Part shown: piece after piece, positions 23,359-34,500 of the stretch | Position numbering within the stretch: the first letter of the stretch is position 1 | Layout of the letters: each line of letters begins with the position of its first letter | DNA from: Astragalus membranaceus | Lineage: Eukaryota; Streptophyta; Magnoliopsida; Fabales; Fabaceae | NCBI GenBank assembly: GCA_039519185.1 | Contig: CM076848.1 | Coordinates: 28,005,917-28,069,916 of the forward strand | Length of the DNA stretch: 64,000 nucleotides | Direction of reading: 5' to 3' | Made by a program: the position numbers and the translations under genes | Notes under the pieces: generated by a model | Told to the model about the DNA's origin: nothing | The model's input: only the letters and a program-made list of their open reading frames with translations | Databases searched by the model: none

Positions 23359-26183
23359 TCAAGTGTATAATCTGAGGCGGGTTGTAATTTGTTGCCTGCA
23401 CATTGGGCACGAAGATAATGTCGCGCCACACTCCTTGCAAGTCTACACAAGAAAACAAAAGGAAAATAACTACCATACATTATCACATGCAGGTTATACA
23501 TAGACAATGCATTTATTCCCTTTTGCATAGCAAATCCATTTGGTGGGTGAAAATAGAACCTCTTTTCTCCAGTCATTTTTAATTTTTTTTAACAACAAAT
23601 AGATTTTATTTTTCCAATGACATGTCAATGTTGGAATGTTCTACATATGTGTGCTTTTGATGTGTGATTTTGATCCTGGGATTACTGTCGTTTTCATTTT
23701 TTTCTTAGCTTTTCAGAAAACTTGTGTTTGCAGAATGCAATTGTTTTGTTTCATCCATGTAATCCACCCATGTGAGTACAAAAGGCTTACTGTTATTCAC
23801 ACAAGCATATAAACTCTAGGACACATTGATATAAGCATTAAACAATGACAAGTTCATTAAACAGACTTACTGTATGACCGCATCCAAAAGCCATGTCCTT
23901 CGGATTGGTTAGGCAAACGGGGCATACCTTGAATAAGGGAAAGAAATTGAAATTTATCTTATACTTTAGTGATCTCAAAAAGAATCCATAGCAATAGAAA
24001 GATTACAAGGAGGGGCAAGGAAACCTACTGGTTCTGCTATTGCCGGAGCTGTTGTTTCAACTGTATCGAAATTTGTTATGCGTCGAGCCGCTATGACTGC
24101 ATTATCATGATCTATTACCTCCTTAGGTGGAGGGAGAGGCCTTTTATGTTGATGATGAACCGGTTCTCTACTACATCAGAAGGATTTGACACTCAGTTAT
24201 CCTTGAAAATACTATAGAACATTATTCCTATAATTCGTTGCTTACCTGGCAAGTTGAATATTTTGAGCTGCCCGATATTGAAATGGAATTTCCATAAGGG
24301 CAGCAAGTGCAAATGCCGTTTCCTTATTGGATGCTTCCTTGTTCTCAGACATGATCTTTGTGAAGTTTACAAACTAAAGGAATAAAATGGAAAACAAAAT
24401 AATCAATTAATCTCCCACTAATATCAAAGGTGAAAGTTACCATAAAGGCAGAAAATATTGAGTTATAGTGCTATAAAGTACCTGAAAGTTGTCAAATAAG
24501 CGCCCTGTAATGCTATCATCAAAATGCTTCATTTCATCCCATGGTCCATCTCCAACTCCAACCAAAATAATTGAGAGAGGATAGTGACTGACAATCAGAA
24601 TAGCCTCCAATAAGAGACAGATACCACAAAAAACAGAAAAAATACTTCAAAAAAATTACTTTACCTTGCAGCAATGATAGAACTAATGGTTGCCTGTTCT
24701 TGTGGACTAAGCTTTCCACTTGGTGTACCTGGATTTCTAGAAACCTGAGGCAAACAAAAAAGACATTCTTGAAAAAGAAAAGAAAAGTAGGAAAAGAAAC
24801 AATCAAATCACATGTGGAAATAATGGGAAAAGAGAAATAGATAAAACCTGTCCATCAGCAATAATGACAAGAACATGATATTGACCATTGTTTCTTTCCA
24901 CAATGTCAATTGCTACATCAATTACTGGGGCAAACGATGTTGGTCCTATAAAAAAGGAGGAAAACGATACAAATAAATACCATATCATTATCTGTATACC
25001 ACCATACTCGATAGAAATGAAGACTAACATGTAAGGTGCACAGAAAATCATAATGCAACTTTCTCTCTATCTTTTACTATGATAAGCTTATTTGTCAAAA
25101 GAAGAAACATATTTGTTTAAGATACTTTTAGTAAAATTGTAAAATCTAGCCAGCAAGGTAGAGAATGTTGTAAAAGTAAAACAAACCTGATAGTTTCAAG
25201 AGTGGAACAATCTGTCTATAGCGTGCAAGTACTTCCTCAAAACCATGACAATATCTGTTATCAGGATAAAAACCGAACACCTTCTGATCATGTGTAGAAG
25301 CTACAAAAGTAAAAATAAGCTTACATCAACATAAGAGAAAACACACAACATGCATTTATTTTTGTAAACTCAGAAATTAGAAATAACTACTGACCATCAC
25401 CAAATCCAAAACACGGTATCAGATTATCTTCATCAAAAGAAGACAGAGTATGGCCAATTATAGAGATTGCTTGCTCATACGGATTAGGAGTGTTTCCGAT
25501 ACGATGAAGACTCTTCCGGTGGAACGAGTACTTGCCTACAATTATCACAACCAGACGTGACTTTTGTACATTTTGTACATTCATATACACACATCCTATC
25601 TATGCATGAACAAAAATTGCAAATTTAAAAGGAACAGTAATCTAACCTGTCCACTCATTGCTTTTGGTGAAATCAATACCAAGTATTAAATTTGAAGATT
25701 CCAGACCAGCTTCTCTCAGAGCAGAAACAACCTGAAAGAGTCATACATGTAACATGTCCTATAATAATAAGCACCAAAATGAAATTGAATGAATAGTTTA
25801 ATTAGTTATGTCTAACATTTGAAAGCTAATATCGTTCAAAATAATCAATGCAGCTCATAAATAACTGATAAATGGCTATATTAATATATCCTGTCTGAAT
25901 GAGGAAGCAAAAGAAGCAGTGAGTGTAGAACCTGGTCCAATGAGGTGAAATTGTCAGCTATATAAGTAGGTTGCTGTTTATGTTGACCGCGATAATTGAC
26001 AGAAGAGGGTTGATGATGATGGCTAGAACTTGCAGTTGGAGTTGGAGAAGCATAAGAAGAGGGCTGAACATAAGGAGAGGGTTGATGATGGTGGTAACCA
26101 CTATTCAATGAACTCCCATCATAAGAAGGGTATTGCTGATGATAATTATCTTGAGATTCATACATTGAATCCGTATTCCCCAT
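23359..26183 (-). CDS. RGLG: RGLG-type E3 ubiquitin ligase (copine/vWA plus RING)
   Basis: Eleven exons in coding order: 26183-25932, 25731-25647, 25535-25395, 25300-25187, 24945-24848, 24744-24665, 24587-24482, 24373-24246, 24167-24029, 23927-23871, 23442-23359. They total 1284 nt, 427 aa, all GT-AG. The protein begins MGNTDS, a plausible N-myristoylation signal (Gly2, Ser6), then about 75 residues rich in His, Ser, Tyr and Pro. Next is a copine/von Willebrand A-like domain (LILGIDFTKSNEWTG, FGFGD, VLVIIADGQV, LVGVGDGPWD). A C-terminal C3HC4 RING follows (CPVCL, CGHTTCKEC, CPMC). RGLG proteins of Arabidopsis are membrane-associated E3 ligases in hormone and stress signalling; the same role here is inference. 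The gene converges on POLD1. A 5' UTR intron may end just upstream of the ATG. Confidence 0.93.
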
Positions 26184-27890
26184 TTCAAAAGACCTGCTTG
26201 CAATAAAATATAATCAAAATAAGATAAAAACACGATTTTTAAAATAAAAAAAAATAGTAAGAATGATCGAGAATCATACAATTACAATTAATTTGTATCC
26301 GATTCAGAAAATCGTACACCGCAGCCACAAAACGTCACCACCGTATATAGCAGCAGAAGGCGATTCAAGTGAGTCGGCGGTAACTGTTCAACTTCAGCTT
26401 GCTGTTTCTAGAAAGAAAGAAATGATTGATTCAGAGAGAATAGAACTTTGTTGTGTTAAGATCACCGATTTTGTAAGTTAAAGATATTGAGTTTGTTAGA
26501 GTTGTTGGGTGGGGTGTTGGCTTCCCGTTATTCATACGTGCACGCACTCGTTGAAAAACTCGTTGCTTAGCTTTGCTTTGCTTCGTTTCACCATACCATG
26601 TCGATCAAAAAGTCAAAAGGGACACGGCCTTTTATGTTATCCATCATCTCATCTTAAATTCCGAATCCAATTTTTTAAATTTAAAAAAATAAAAAAAATC
26701 TATTTCCAAATCTTTTACTTGCAGCCAACTTTTGTATGCCGGGTCCTGGTTTTCTTTTGGGGGAAATTATTCATGTCATTGTCAACGTATATTGTAGTAG
26801 TATTAATTTATCAATGTTTATGTTGTGCAAGTAATCTCCCCTTCCTTCCTTCCGGCTTCCACCCTGTCTGTGTTATTAGAATAGTAATTTCATCTATTAC
26901 TTTTTGCTTTTTATATTCAAACAAAGAAAAGGCCGAAAACAAAATGGGTGGTAGCCTAAAATGGCGAGAGCCGTATATTATTTTGGTTCGGAGCATTGCT
27001 CCCTATCTATAGATTTTATAAGGAATATTTCAATGCTTTTAATGAAAGACTAATTTTTGATCGTGCTTAGAATCAAATTTTGTATTGGCCAACACCAAAT
27101 TTATCCACTATAAAAATCAAACTCAAGAGATTGAATTGACCCCGTATCTCGATGTAGATTAAGCCATTTCACCACGGTGTTGGTTACGGCTGTTTAACAA
27201 AAACCCTTACATTCAAAGAAATATTAAAAAACTAAAAGAAAAAAAGAAAGTTGTACCACACTTAATTGAGATATTTTACTCACACGACCGATAATGATTG
27301 GTTTGAGTGGTAATTGGACTCAGATTACATTCTAAAGTTTCAGCCTCAAATTTTAGATGTGGCAAAACTTGTGTTGGGAGAGGAGAAGCACACAGACCGG
27401 TAAAACCAGATATATACATAGCTAATCAGGTTCCTTAGAGTAGATTAATCACCGACAAAATCGGTGAATACTCCACGCCAATAATATATTAAGAAAAGGT
27501 ACTAACATTTGACGGATACATTTCATGCATGCATGATGCATCCCGTTCATACTATCTTATATAATACAATGGTTATTGATAAAGAAATTCAATTTATGTA
27601 CTTCATTCATGCTATTATCATCTTCGTTCATACTATTATCATCTGAGTGATAGAGACAACCCTGATCACTCGGATAATAACTAGTCAAATATCAATACCA
27701 TCATTTGTATTATTTTTATTTAAGAATATTTTTTTGACAAATTATATAAGATTATTTAAACACAAACAGCTTTTTTAGAGAGGAATTTTATATTCTATTT
27801 ATGGAAATGGAAGTATTTTCCATCACAAAAATTAAGGTTAATTATGAGTTTTCCCGCCAAACTTTTGTTGGACCCTAAAATTAATTGGCA
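26184..27890. other. Upstream region of RGLG, then repeat-poor AT-rich DNA
   Basis: The RGLG 5' UTR and promoter should lie at about 26184-26600 on the minus strand. No convincing gene or transposon boundary was seen beyond it; a long frame at 26509-27012 has no recognisable domain. Confidence 0.45.
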
Positions 27891-28169
27891 GGTTTTTTTT
27901 AACCCCCTCATTAGACTCCATACCCCCATTTTATCATAAATTCCCAGAATACCCTTAATTTTTCGTTAAAAAAAATATTTTTTTTAAAATTCTCAGTAAT
28001 ACACATATTTCTGCTTCCGGAAAAAACCATATTTCTGCCTTCCGGAAATATGTGTATTTCCGAAAATTTTTAAAAAATATTTTTTTTAAATTAAAAAATT
28101 ACTCGAAATAATTAAATGTAACGAAACTCGCTAAACTAATAAACAATAACAATACAGTATCAACACAAA
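27891..28169 (+). mobile_element. Left terminus of a second MULE-like element
   Basis: The sequence opens GGTTTTTTTTAACCCCCTC, followed by a CCCCC block and GAATACCCTTAATTTTT. This is the same layout as the ends at 2891 and 5717. Subterminal blocks CATATTTCTGCTTCCGG and CCGGAAATATGTG form small inverted repeats. It leads directly into the ORF at 28170. The right end would lie beyond the window because other elements are nested inside. Confidence 0.5.
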
Positions 28170-28485
28170 ATGATGATGGCTATAGCCAACGAAGAGTCTT
28201 CCCTCACTATCATTTTTACTAATCAGGGCCTCATTGATCATCAGGGCATCATCATCAACGAAGATGATGATGTCTGTTTCGAGGGGAGAGACACGTTCCA
28301 GTGTAGGTTAAAACACAGCATAACATTTGCTGCCCTAAAAGAGAGACTACTGCGTAAGGTGCAACCGGAGGGCGACGAGCATGAAATAATTAGAATAATT
28401 TATCGGAAACCAGCTTGGGTTAATGGACGTGTGCACTGGTCTGCAATGGATGTTAACAACGACGATGACGTCCAAGCCATGATGG
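28170..28485 (+). pseudogene. N-terminal fragment of a MULE protein (PB1-like domain), interrupted
   Basis: The frame begins MMMAIANEESS. Its 105 residues include TIIFTNQGLIDHQG, FKLR-like spacing and WSAMDVNNDDDVQAMM. This resembles the PB1-like N-terminal module of plant MULE transposases, whose hallmark is a final acidic block ending DVQAM. It is cut at 28485, where the LTR of element A starts after GATGG. Assignment is by recognition, with moderate certainty. Confidence 0.5.
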
Positions 28486-28750
28486 TGTTTACCGTGGTTT
28501 TTGGTAAACACCGCTAGTTACACATAAGTGTTGTTTGCAGGATCAACTAGAAAATCCCAGAACATTTGTGTTTAAAGTTTTCCAGAAATTGTTAGTGTTC
28601 TTATGGTTTAATTTGATCGCATTAAGAATAATCGTCGAATTGACGGGGAAAGTGGATAAAGAAGAGATGAATGTGAAGAGAACAAGCAATAAATGTGCAG
28701 AAATCTTAAAGAAACAGAAGTAAAATTGCATTAATTTATAAAGAGTGGAA

Positions 28751-28817
28751 CGCAGATTCATACATTGTTTCTGTTGACTCGTTTTCTCTATATGCGGAAG
28801 TTTGAGTGTTTTAGAAC
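28751..28817 (+). repeat. Left arm of a ~70-bp inverted repeat inside LTR A
   Basis: This arm is complementary, with a few mismatches, to 29409-29480. Shared blocks include ATCATACATTGTT, TTTTCTCT and ATGCGGAAGT. The arms enclose about 590 bp. No target-site duplication was found, so whether this is a foldback insertion or an internal rearrangement is open. Confidence 0.7.
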
Positions 28818-29694
28818 TATGTAAATGAATTGCGACCTCCTTTTCCCTTTAGACAACTAGTATTTATAATAGAAGGGAAAAGAATAACTACTTAATGAAT
28901 TCAAAAAATGGTAACTGTTGAGGACTTCGACAGTGTAGCTGCCACTTGCTTCGACCACGTTACTTTCGTACTCCTCAGTGGCGTCGTTGCTATGCTTCTT
29001 CGACAGCGCCTCTTTATCTTTGATCTGCTACCTGTTAGCCTACATTTTCGACAGGCTAAACTTAAATGCAGTCAACGAGGTTTGACTTGGTGGATTTAAG
29101 AAGAGAAACTACCATTTCGACAGCAAGAAGCTGCAAACAGGGAGAATCAGCGTAGCGCATAACTTAGCGAAATTTGGAAAGTTGAAGCCAGTAGTTCGAC
29201 AGGAAGATGAACAATATCCAGATAACAGGTCAAGTCAAAGAGTGCTGGTCGAAAGAGACAATAGCAATGTAGTCGAGAGATGGAGCAGTTACTTAGTCGA
29301 ATTAGCCAAACAGTTAGCTTAGTTTTGAAACCGCTGTGCGGTTATTAGTTTTTCTTTATAAATAAGTGTTTTTTACATAGAACAAAGGTCGCGAATCATT
29401 TCTACAAAGTTCTGAAAACACTCCTACTTCCGCATGTCAGAGAAAAGCGAGTCAAATCACGAACAATGTATGATCCTGCGTACCAACTTTAAATTCAATG
29501 CAATGTCTTTACCATTCCTTTAAGATTCCTGCAATTTACTTGCTTTTGATCTTCTTTTCTTTGTTTCTTTACGATTTCTTGATAAGTCTATTTTTAGAGT
29601 CTTTTTAATAGTTATTTTATTAAGTCTTTTTAGTATTTTAATTATATTTTTGATCTATTTTACTGCAAATGTTTACTTTTTATCTTCAGGTTTT

Positions 29695-30125
29695 ATTTTG
29701 AAGCAATTTCGACTGCTTATGCCTCAGCAGGTTAGAATTCGACTGCATCTGTTAGAATTCGACAGCATCTGTCTCCCAGAATTCGACTGCATCTGTTAGA
29801 ATTCGACAGCATCTGTCTCCCAGAATTCGACTGCATCTGTCAGAATTCGACTACATCTGTCTTCCAGAATTCAACTGCATCTGTCAGAATTCGACTGCAT
29901 CTGTCTTCCAGATTTCGACTGCTTCTGTCTCAGCAAGTTAGAATTCGACAGCATCTGTCTCAGCAGGTTAGAATTCGACAGCATCTGTCTCCCAGAATTC
30001 AACTGCATCTGTCAGAATTCGACTGCATCTGTCTCCCAGAATTCGACTGCATCTGTTAGAATTTGACAGCATCTGTCTCCCAGAATTCGACAGCATCTAT
30101 CTTTCAGAATTCGACAGCAACACAA
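29695..30125 (+). repeat. Minisatellite in LTR A, unit near AATTCGACTGCATCTGTC
   Basis: A tandem array of units of roughly 20-24 bp is built on GAATTCGAC(T/A)GCATCTGT followed by TAG or CTCCCAG. Higher-order pairs are visible (short unit plus long unit). It lies within the long terminal repeat. Confidence 0.85.
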
Positions 30126-30184
30126 ACTGGCGCAGGACAGGGCACCATGGGCGCCAAGGGCGCCAAAATGCAGTCAAAATTGGA

Positions 30185-30275
30185 TGCGCCCACTTGTGGA
30201 TATTTTTGCCCACTTGTTGATGGATATTTTGCCCACTTGTTGATGGATATTTTTGCCCACTTGAGGATGGCTTTT
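30185..30275 (+). repeat. Short tandem repeat in LTR A, unit near GCCCACTTGTTGATGGATAT
   Basis: Three to four units of about 28 bp, each containing GCCCACTTG and GGATATTTT, occur between the two larger minisatellites. Confidence 0.8.
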
Positions 30276-30345
30276 TGATGACTACCTTGGCCAACTTGAT
30301 TTGCCACTTTTTCCTCTTTTGGACCATGTTGCCCCTCATATTTTC

Positions 30346-30359
30346 CTATAAATAGAGGC
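30346..30359 (+). promoter_or_regulatory. Probable TATA box of LTR A
   Basis: CTATAAATAGAGGC is a near-ideal plant TATA box in the sense orientation of element A, about 1.1 kb before the LTR end. A weaker alternative, TATAAATA, lies at 29357-29364. Confidence 0.5.
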
Positions 30360-30469
30360 TTGATCCTCACTTGTAACCAAGCTTGAATTTTGTTAGAAAA
30401 TCAATGACAAGGTTTCCTCTAAGATTCATGACTTCAATTTACTCTTCATGCTTTTTATGATTCTTGTTT

Positions 30470-30900
30470 ATTTACTTTCTTGCTCTTTAAATTCTTGCTA
30501 TTTATTTTCTTGCCCTTTTATTTTCCAAGTCATTTACTTTCTTGCTCCTTTAATTTCTTGCACCTTTATTTTCCAAGTCATTTACTTTCCTTGCTATTTA
30601 ATTTCTTGCACCTCTATTTTCCAAGTCATTTACTTTCTTGCCCTTTTATTTTCCAAGTCATTTACTTTCTTGCCCCTTTAATTTCTTGCACCTTTATTTT
30701 CCAAGTCATTTACTTTCTTGCTCCTTTAATTTCTTGCACCTTTATTTTCCAAGTCATTTACTTTTCTTGCTATTTAATTTCTTGCACCTTTATTTTCCAA
30801 GTCATTTACTTTCTTGCACTTTTATTTTCCAAGTCATTTACTTTCTTGCTCATTTACTTTCCTTGCTCTTTAACTTTCCAAGTCATTTAAATTACTTGCA
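30470..30900 (+). repeat. Pyrimidine-rich minisatellite in LTR A
   Basis: Repeated units contain TTATTTTCCAAGTCATTTAC and TTTCTTGC(A/C)CC with variable spacers of about 30-60 bp. It lies downstream of the TATA box, so it would be in the transcript leader and is strongly strand-asymmetric (pyrimidines on the sense strand). Confidence 0.8.
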
Positions 30901-31494
30901 ATTTACTTTTCAAGCAATTTACTTTCTTGTCATTTACAATTCCGCTATTTATGATTTTGCACTTTACCGCTTTCTTTTATTTTCTCGCTATTTAAATTTA
31001 TGTTTTCTTCTCTTATTTTCTTTTCTCCTCTTTTGTCTACAATGATCATGAGTGAGTAGACTTTACTAAAACATTCCTTCTTTCTAAAAACACTTTCTTT
31101 TCAGTTAATCAACTTTGAAAAATTAAATTGGTATTCACCTAGGCTCTCCCTGTGGATCGATAACTCTTTTATTACGCGATACGACTCGTGCACTTGCGAG
31201 GCTATCATTCCTGCACTTTACTGCATTTGATCTTATTTTCCTTATTTGTTTAAGTTTCTGAAACCCTTCACGTTTCTGCACTTCTTCTTAAACACTTTTC
31301 TACTTCACTCTCCATTTCGTTATCGTTTTTTTCTTCATTAAACGGTTATCACCATCATTTTCAAACAAACCGTAAGAACCTTAACTATTTTCAATAAAGA
31401 CTTTAACACAAATGTTCTGAGATGTTTCTAGTTGGTCTCGCGAGCAACACACACGTGTAACTAGCGGTGTTTACCAAAAACCACGGTAAACAAA

Positions 31495-31513
31495 TTGGCA
31501 CGCCCGGTGGGAC
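31495..31513 (+). other. Element A primer-binding region
   Basis: TTGGCACGCCCGGTGGGAC begins two bases after the LTR end, where the tRNA primer-binding site of an LTR retrotransposon lies. I did not assign the tRNA. Confidence 0.6.
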
Positions 31514-31594
31514 GTTTGTGCTAAGTTTTTAAAGCTTTTTGTTGAAAAATTCTGGGTTCGTTATCAAACCCAAAACCAGTGTTTTGTATTGTGT

Positions 31595-34500
31595 ATGCGT
31601 TTAAGAAGTGGTAAAAACGTTGCAGAAATGCCTCGTTCTAACATGAACACTGCTTCCACATCAAATGCACATTCCCAAGCGGCAGTTAATGATACCAACG
31701 CTGCAAGTATTTCAGGAGTAACTGCCTCTGTATCTTTCCCAGGAGTAACTGCTCCTGTAGCTTCTCCAACCATAGCGAGAGTAACCGCTCCACTACCTTC
31801 TTCGACAGTTATGGGCGTAACTGCTGTAACCGCTCCTACCATTAACCCTGTGTCGAATATGATGGTCCCTGTACCACCAATTTTAAATTCGACTAGTCCC
31901 TTAATGGCAAACTCCATGATGGGAAATATGCCGTTTAATTTCCCCATGAATGGTAGAAATTATCCATATGGCATGCCAACAGCCATGATGGTAGGGCTTC
32001 AAACAAACGCATCTACGTATGTAGAAAACATAGCCTCAAGCTTTTTGCCTATACATAATTCCCCAGAAAATATTTATAGTCGAAATGCACAACCTTCGAT
32101 AACCACATCGTCTTTATTGGCACTAAGACAACAAATAGATGATAGTAATCATGACATGGTTAACATGCTGACACAACAGATAGGCACTGTCTTTAATCCT
32201 TTGATTCAAAACACAAACGACAGTTACCAAATGTTAGCAACCCAAATGGGTCGAATTGCTGATTTCTTTGGCACTCCACCAATACATAATTAGCCTATTC
32301 CCCAAATGCAAAATGTCAGGCCTATTGATTTACCTGTCGAAAGGCCCAACAATGCAATCCCCATGAACCAGGCACAACAATTTGTTGTCGAAGATCCTGT
32401 CCCTGAAGTGGTGCTAGTAAATAGGAACCAAAATGCTGACGAAGTAGTCAGGCAAGTCCAATAAAATAACTTTGGGCTTCAAAATAATTTGGCTAATCTT
32501 GTCGAAACTATACTAGCCCAGAATGGCCTAAATGTAGGCCTGCATAGTCCTAACTTCGTATCACCTTTGTCGGAGTATGTCTTACAAACTGAGTTGCCAA
32601 TGGGATGGAAACTTCCTAAGTTCACCAAATTTGCTGGTGAAACTAATGAATCCATTGTCGAACATGTTGCCCGTTACTTAACTGAGGCAGGAGACTTGGT
32701 GCACAATGAAAACCTAAGGCTAAAATACTTCCCCAATTCTCTAACTAAAAACGCCTTTACTTGGTTCACCATCCTACCCCCACATTCCATATTTAACTGG
32801 GGGCAATTAGAGAAAGCTTTCCATGAACAATTCTACATGGGGCAATCGAAGATTAGCCTTAAAGAATTGGCTAGTGTTCGACGCAATGTGCCAGAGTCTA
32901 TTGATGAACATCTCAATAGATTTAGACTACTCAAGGCAAGGTGCTTTACTCAAGTGCCTGAACATGAGTTAGTCGAAATGGCTGCTGGTGGATGTTGCGT
33001 TAAAAACACACTTAGAGCAAGTGTACTCTACCGCAGAAGTAGTATAAAAGATTATCGTGTCCACAGGGATTAATTAGCAAGTACCAAACTAATCGAGATT
33101 ATTTATTATTTAGACGAACAAATATTTGAATTGTAATGGAACAAATAAAAAAGAAATAAATAACAATAATAAAATACTAGACTTAATAAGTGAGGAGAGG
33201 CCTAGGATCACAGTTTCACTTGCAAGCTTCGATTCCCCCTATGTCTAATCCTACCTGAATTCCCTTATTTTACTTAATTACCAATACCTTTACTAAAACT
33301 ATTAATCCGTTTGGTCATTCGCGATTAATATTCTTTTTCCTAAATTAACCCTCGTTTGGTCATGCAAGAATTTAAATTCAGGAAAAGCATAAAGAGCAAA
33401 AAGGTTGAATGATTTGAAGACTAAATTATGGTTTGGTCATGCCCTAATTATAGCCCCAATTATCCTATAGGTCCACCAACTAATTGCAGTACGGTCGCTG
33501 ATCAACTAATTGATTATAAACATGCAAAGGGTAGCTAATCCTAATCATGTGATAAAAACAATAGGACAATATTAATTAAAATAAAAACAGGAATTCAAAC
33601 CAGAAATTGGAACATAAAAGGTCTCTAAACATGCAAGATCCACCTAAGACCCTAGAAGAGGATTTAGCTATCCATAGTGTTCGAGAACAATAAAATAAAA
33701 TTAGGAGTCACAAATTACAGAGATAAAAATAACCCGGAATAGAGAAATTTCTGATCCTGAAAATTTAGTCTCCTTTTTCTGCTCTATAGCTCTCTCACGG
33801 TGTCAAGAACGGGTACCCAAAACCTCTGATATGCGTTGCCGGCGGTACTGTTTTTCTCTGCCTTCACGTCTGCGGCTCCTGTTCCTCTTCACCTCCTTTG
33901 ATTGTCAAAACATGGCTCTCCCTTTAATATTGTGCGGCACTTTTTTTTTTATTAATTCCCCTTGAATTCAATTAATTGCCGCGCCTAGTGTATATTTTCC
34001 ATTTAATTCAAAGATCTCTTTCTTCTTTTTCAAGCCTAGGTCTTGTGCTTCATTTCTTTGTCTCCAAGTTTGTTCCATTAACCGTGGGCCATTATTTCAA
34101 TTCATGGATTGCACTTCTCATTTGGGCCACATGGGCCATGACTCTTTTATTTTGATTTCCAATTCCTTTAATTGCCAAACTCATAATTTAAGTGAGATTA
34201 AACTGAATTTTCAATCTTTTATCTCTTTAGCATTTCTGCAAAATAAAGAGCAAATTAAGTCAGTGATTTATATAATTGATAATAATTGCTCTTAAAAATG
34301 ACTCAAAAATATCTCTAAAAATGCACTAAATTGAAGTTTATCAGTGGCCTAGACTACTCTATTAGAAAGAAGCTAGATACTCTACACTTAAGAGACATGG
34401 CACAATTGGCCGATAGGGTTCGACAAGTCGAAAGACTCAAAGCAGAGAAAGTTTCGACAAATAGATCTAACAATAAAAAAGAAAAAGTGGCATTTGTCAA

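Larger units (their letters stand above)
28486..31492 (+). mobile_element. Element A: 5' LTR of a Ty3/gypsy retrotransposon (3.0 kb)
   Basis: The LTR begins TGTTTACCGTGG and ends CCACGGTAAACA. Its two ends are inverted repeats of about 40 bp that also include GGTAAACACCGCTAGTTACAC. It is preceded by GATGG (28481-28485), the probable target-site duplication; the right copy is off the window. The primer-binding region follows at 31495. The LTR contains three minisatellite blocks and an internal inverted repeat. The 3' LTR is not in the window. Confidence 0.8.

Noticed and set aside
29695..30125. Possible CRISPR-like repeat array
   Set aside because: Units are directly adjacent with no unique spacers, within a plant LTR; it is a minisatellite.
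30480..31045. Long overlapping open frames of Phe/Leu/Tyr-rich protein, looking like membrane proteins
   Set aside because: They are translations of the pyrimidine-rich minisatellite in LTR A in several frames, with no start context or known domain.
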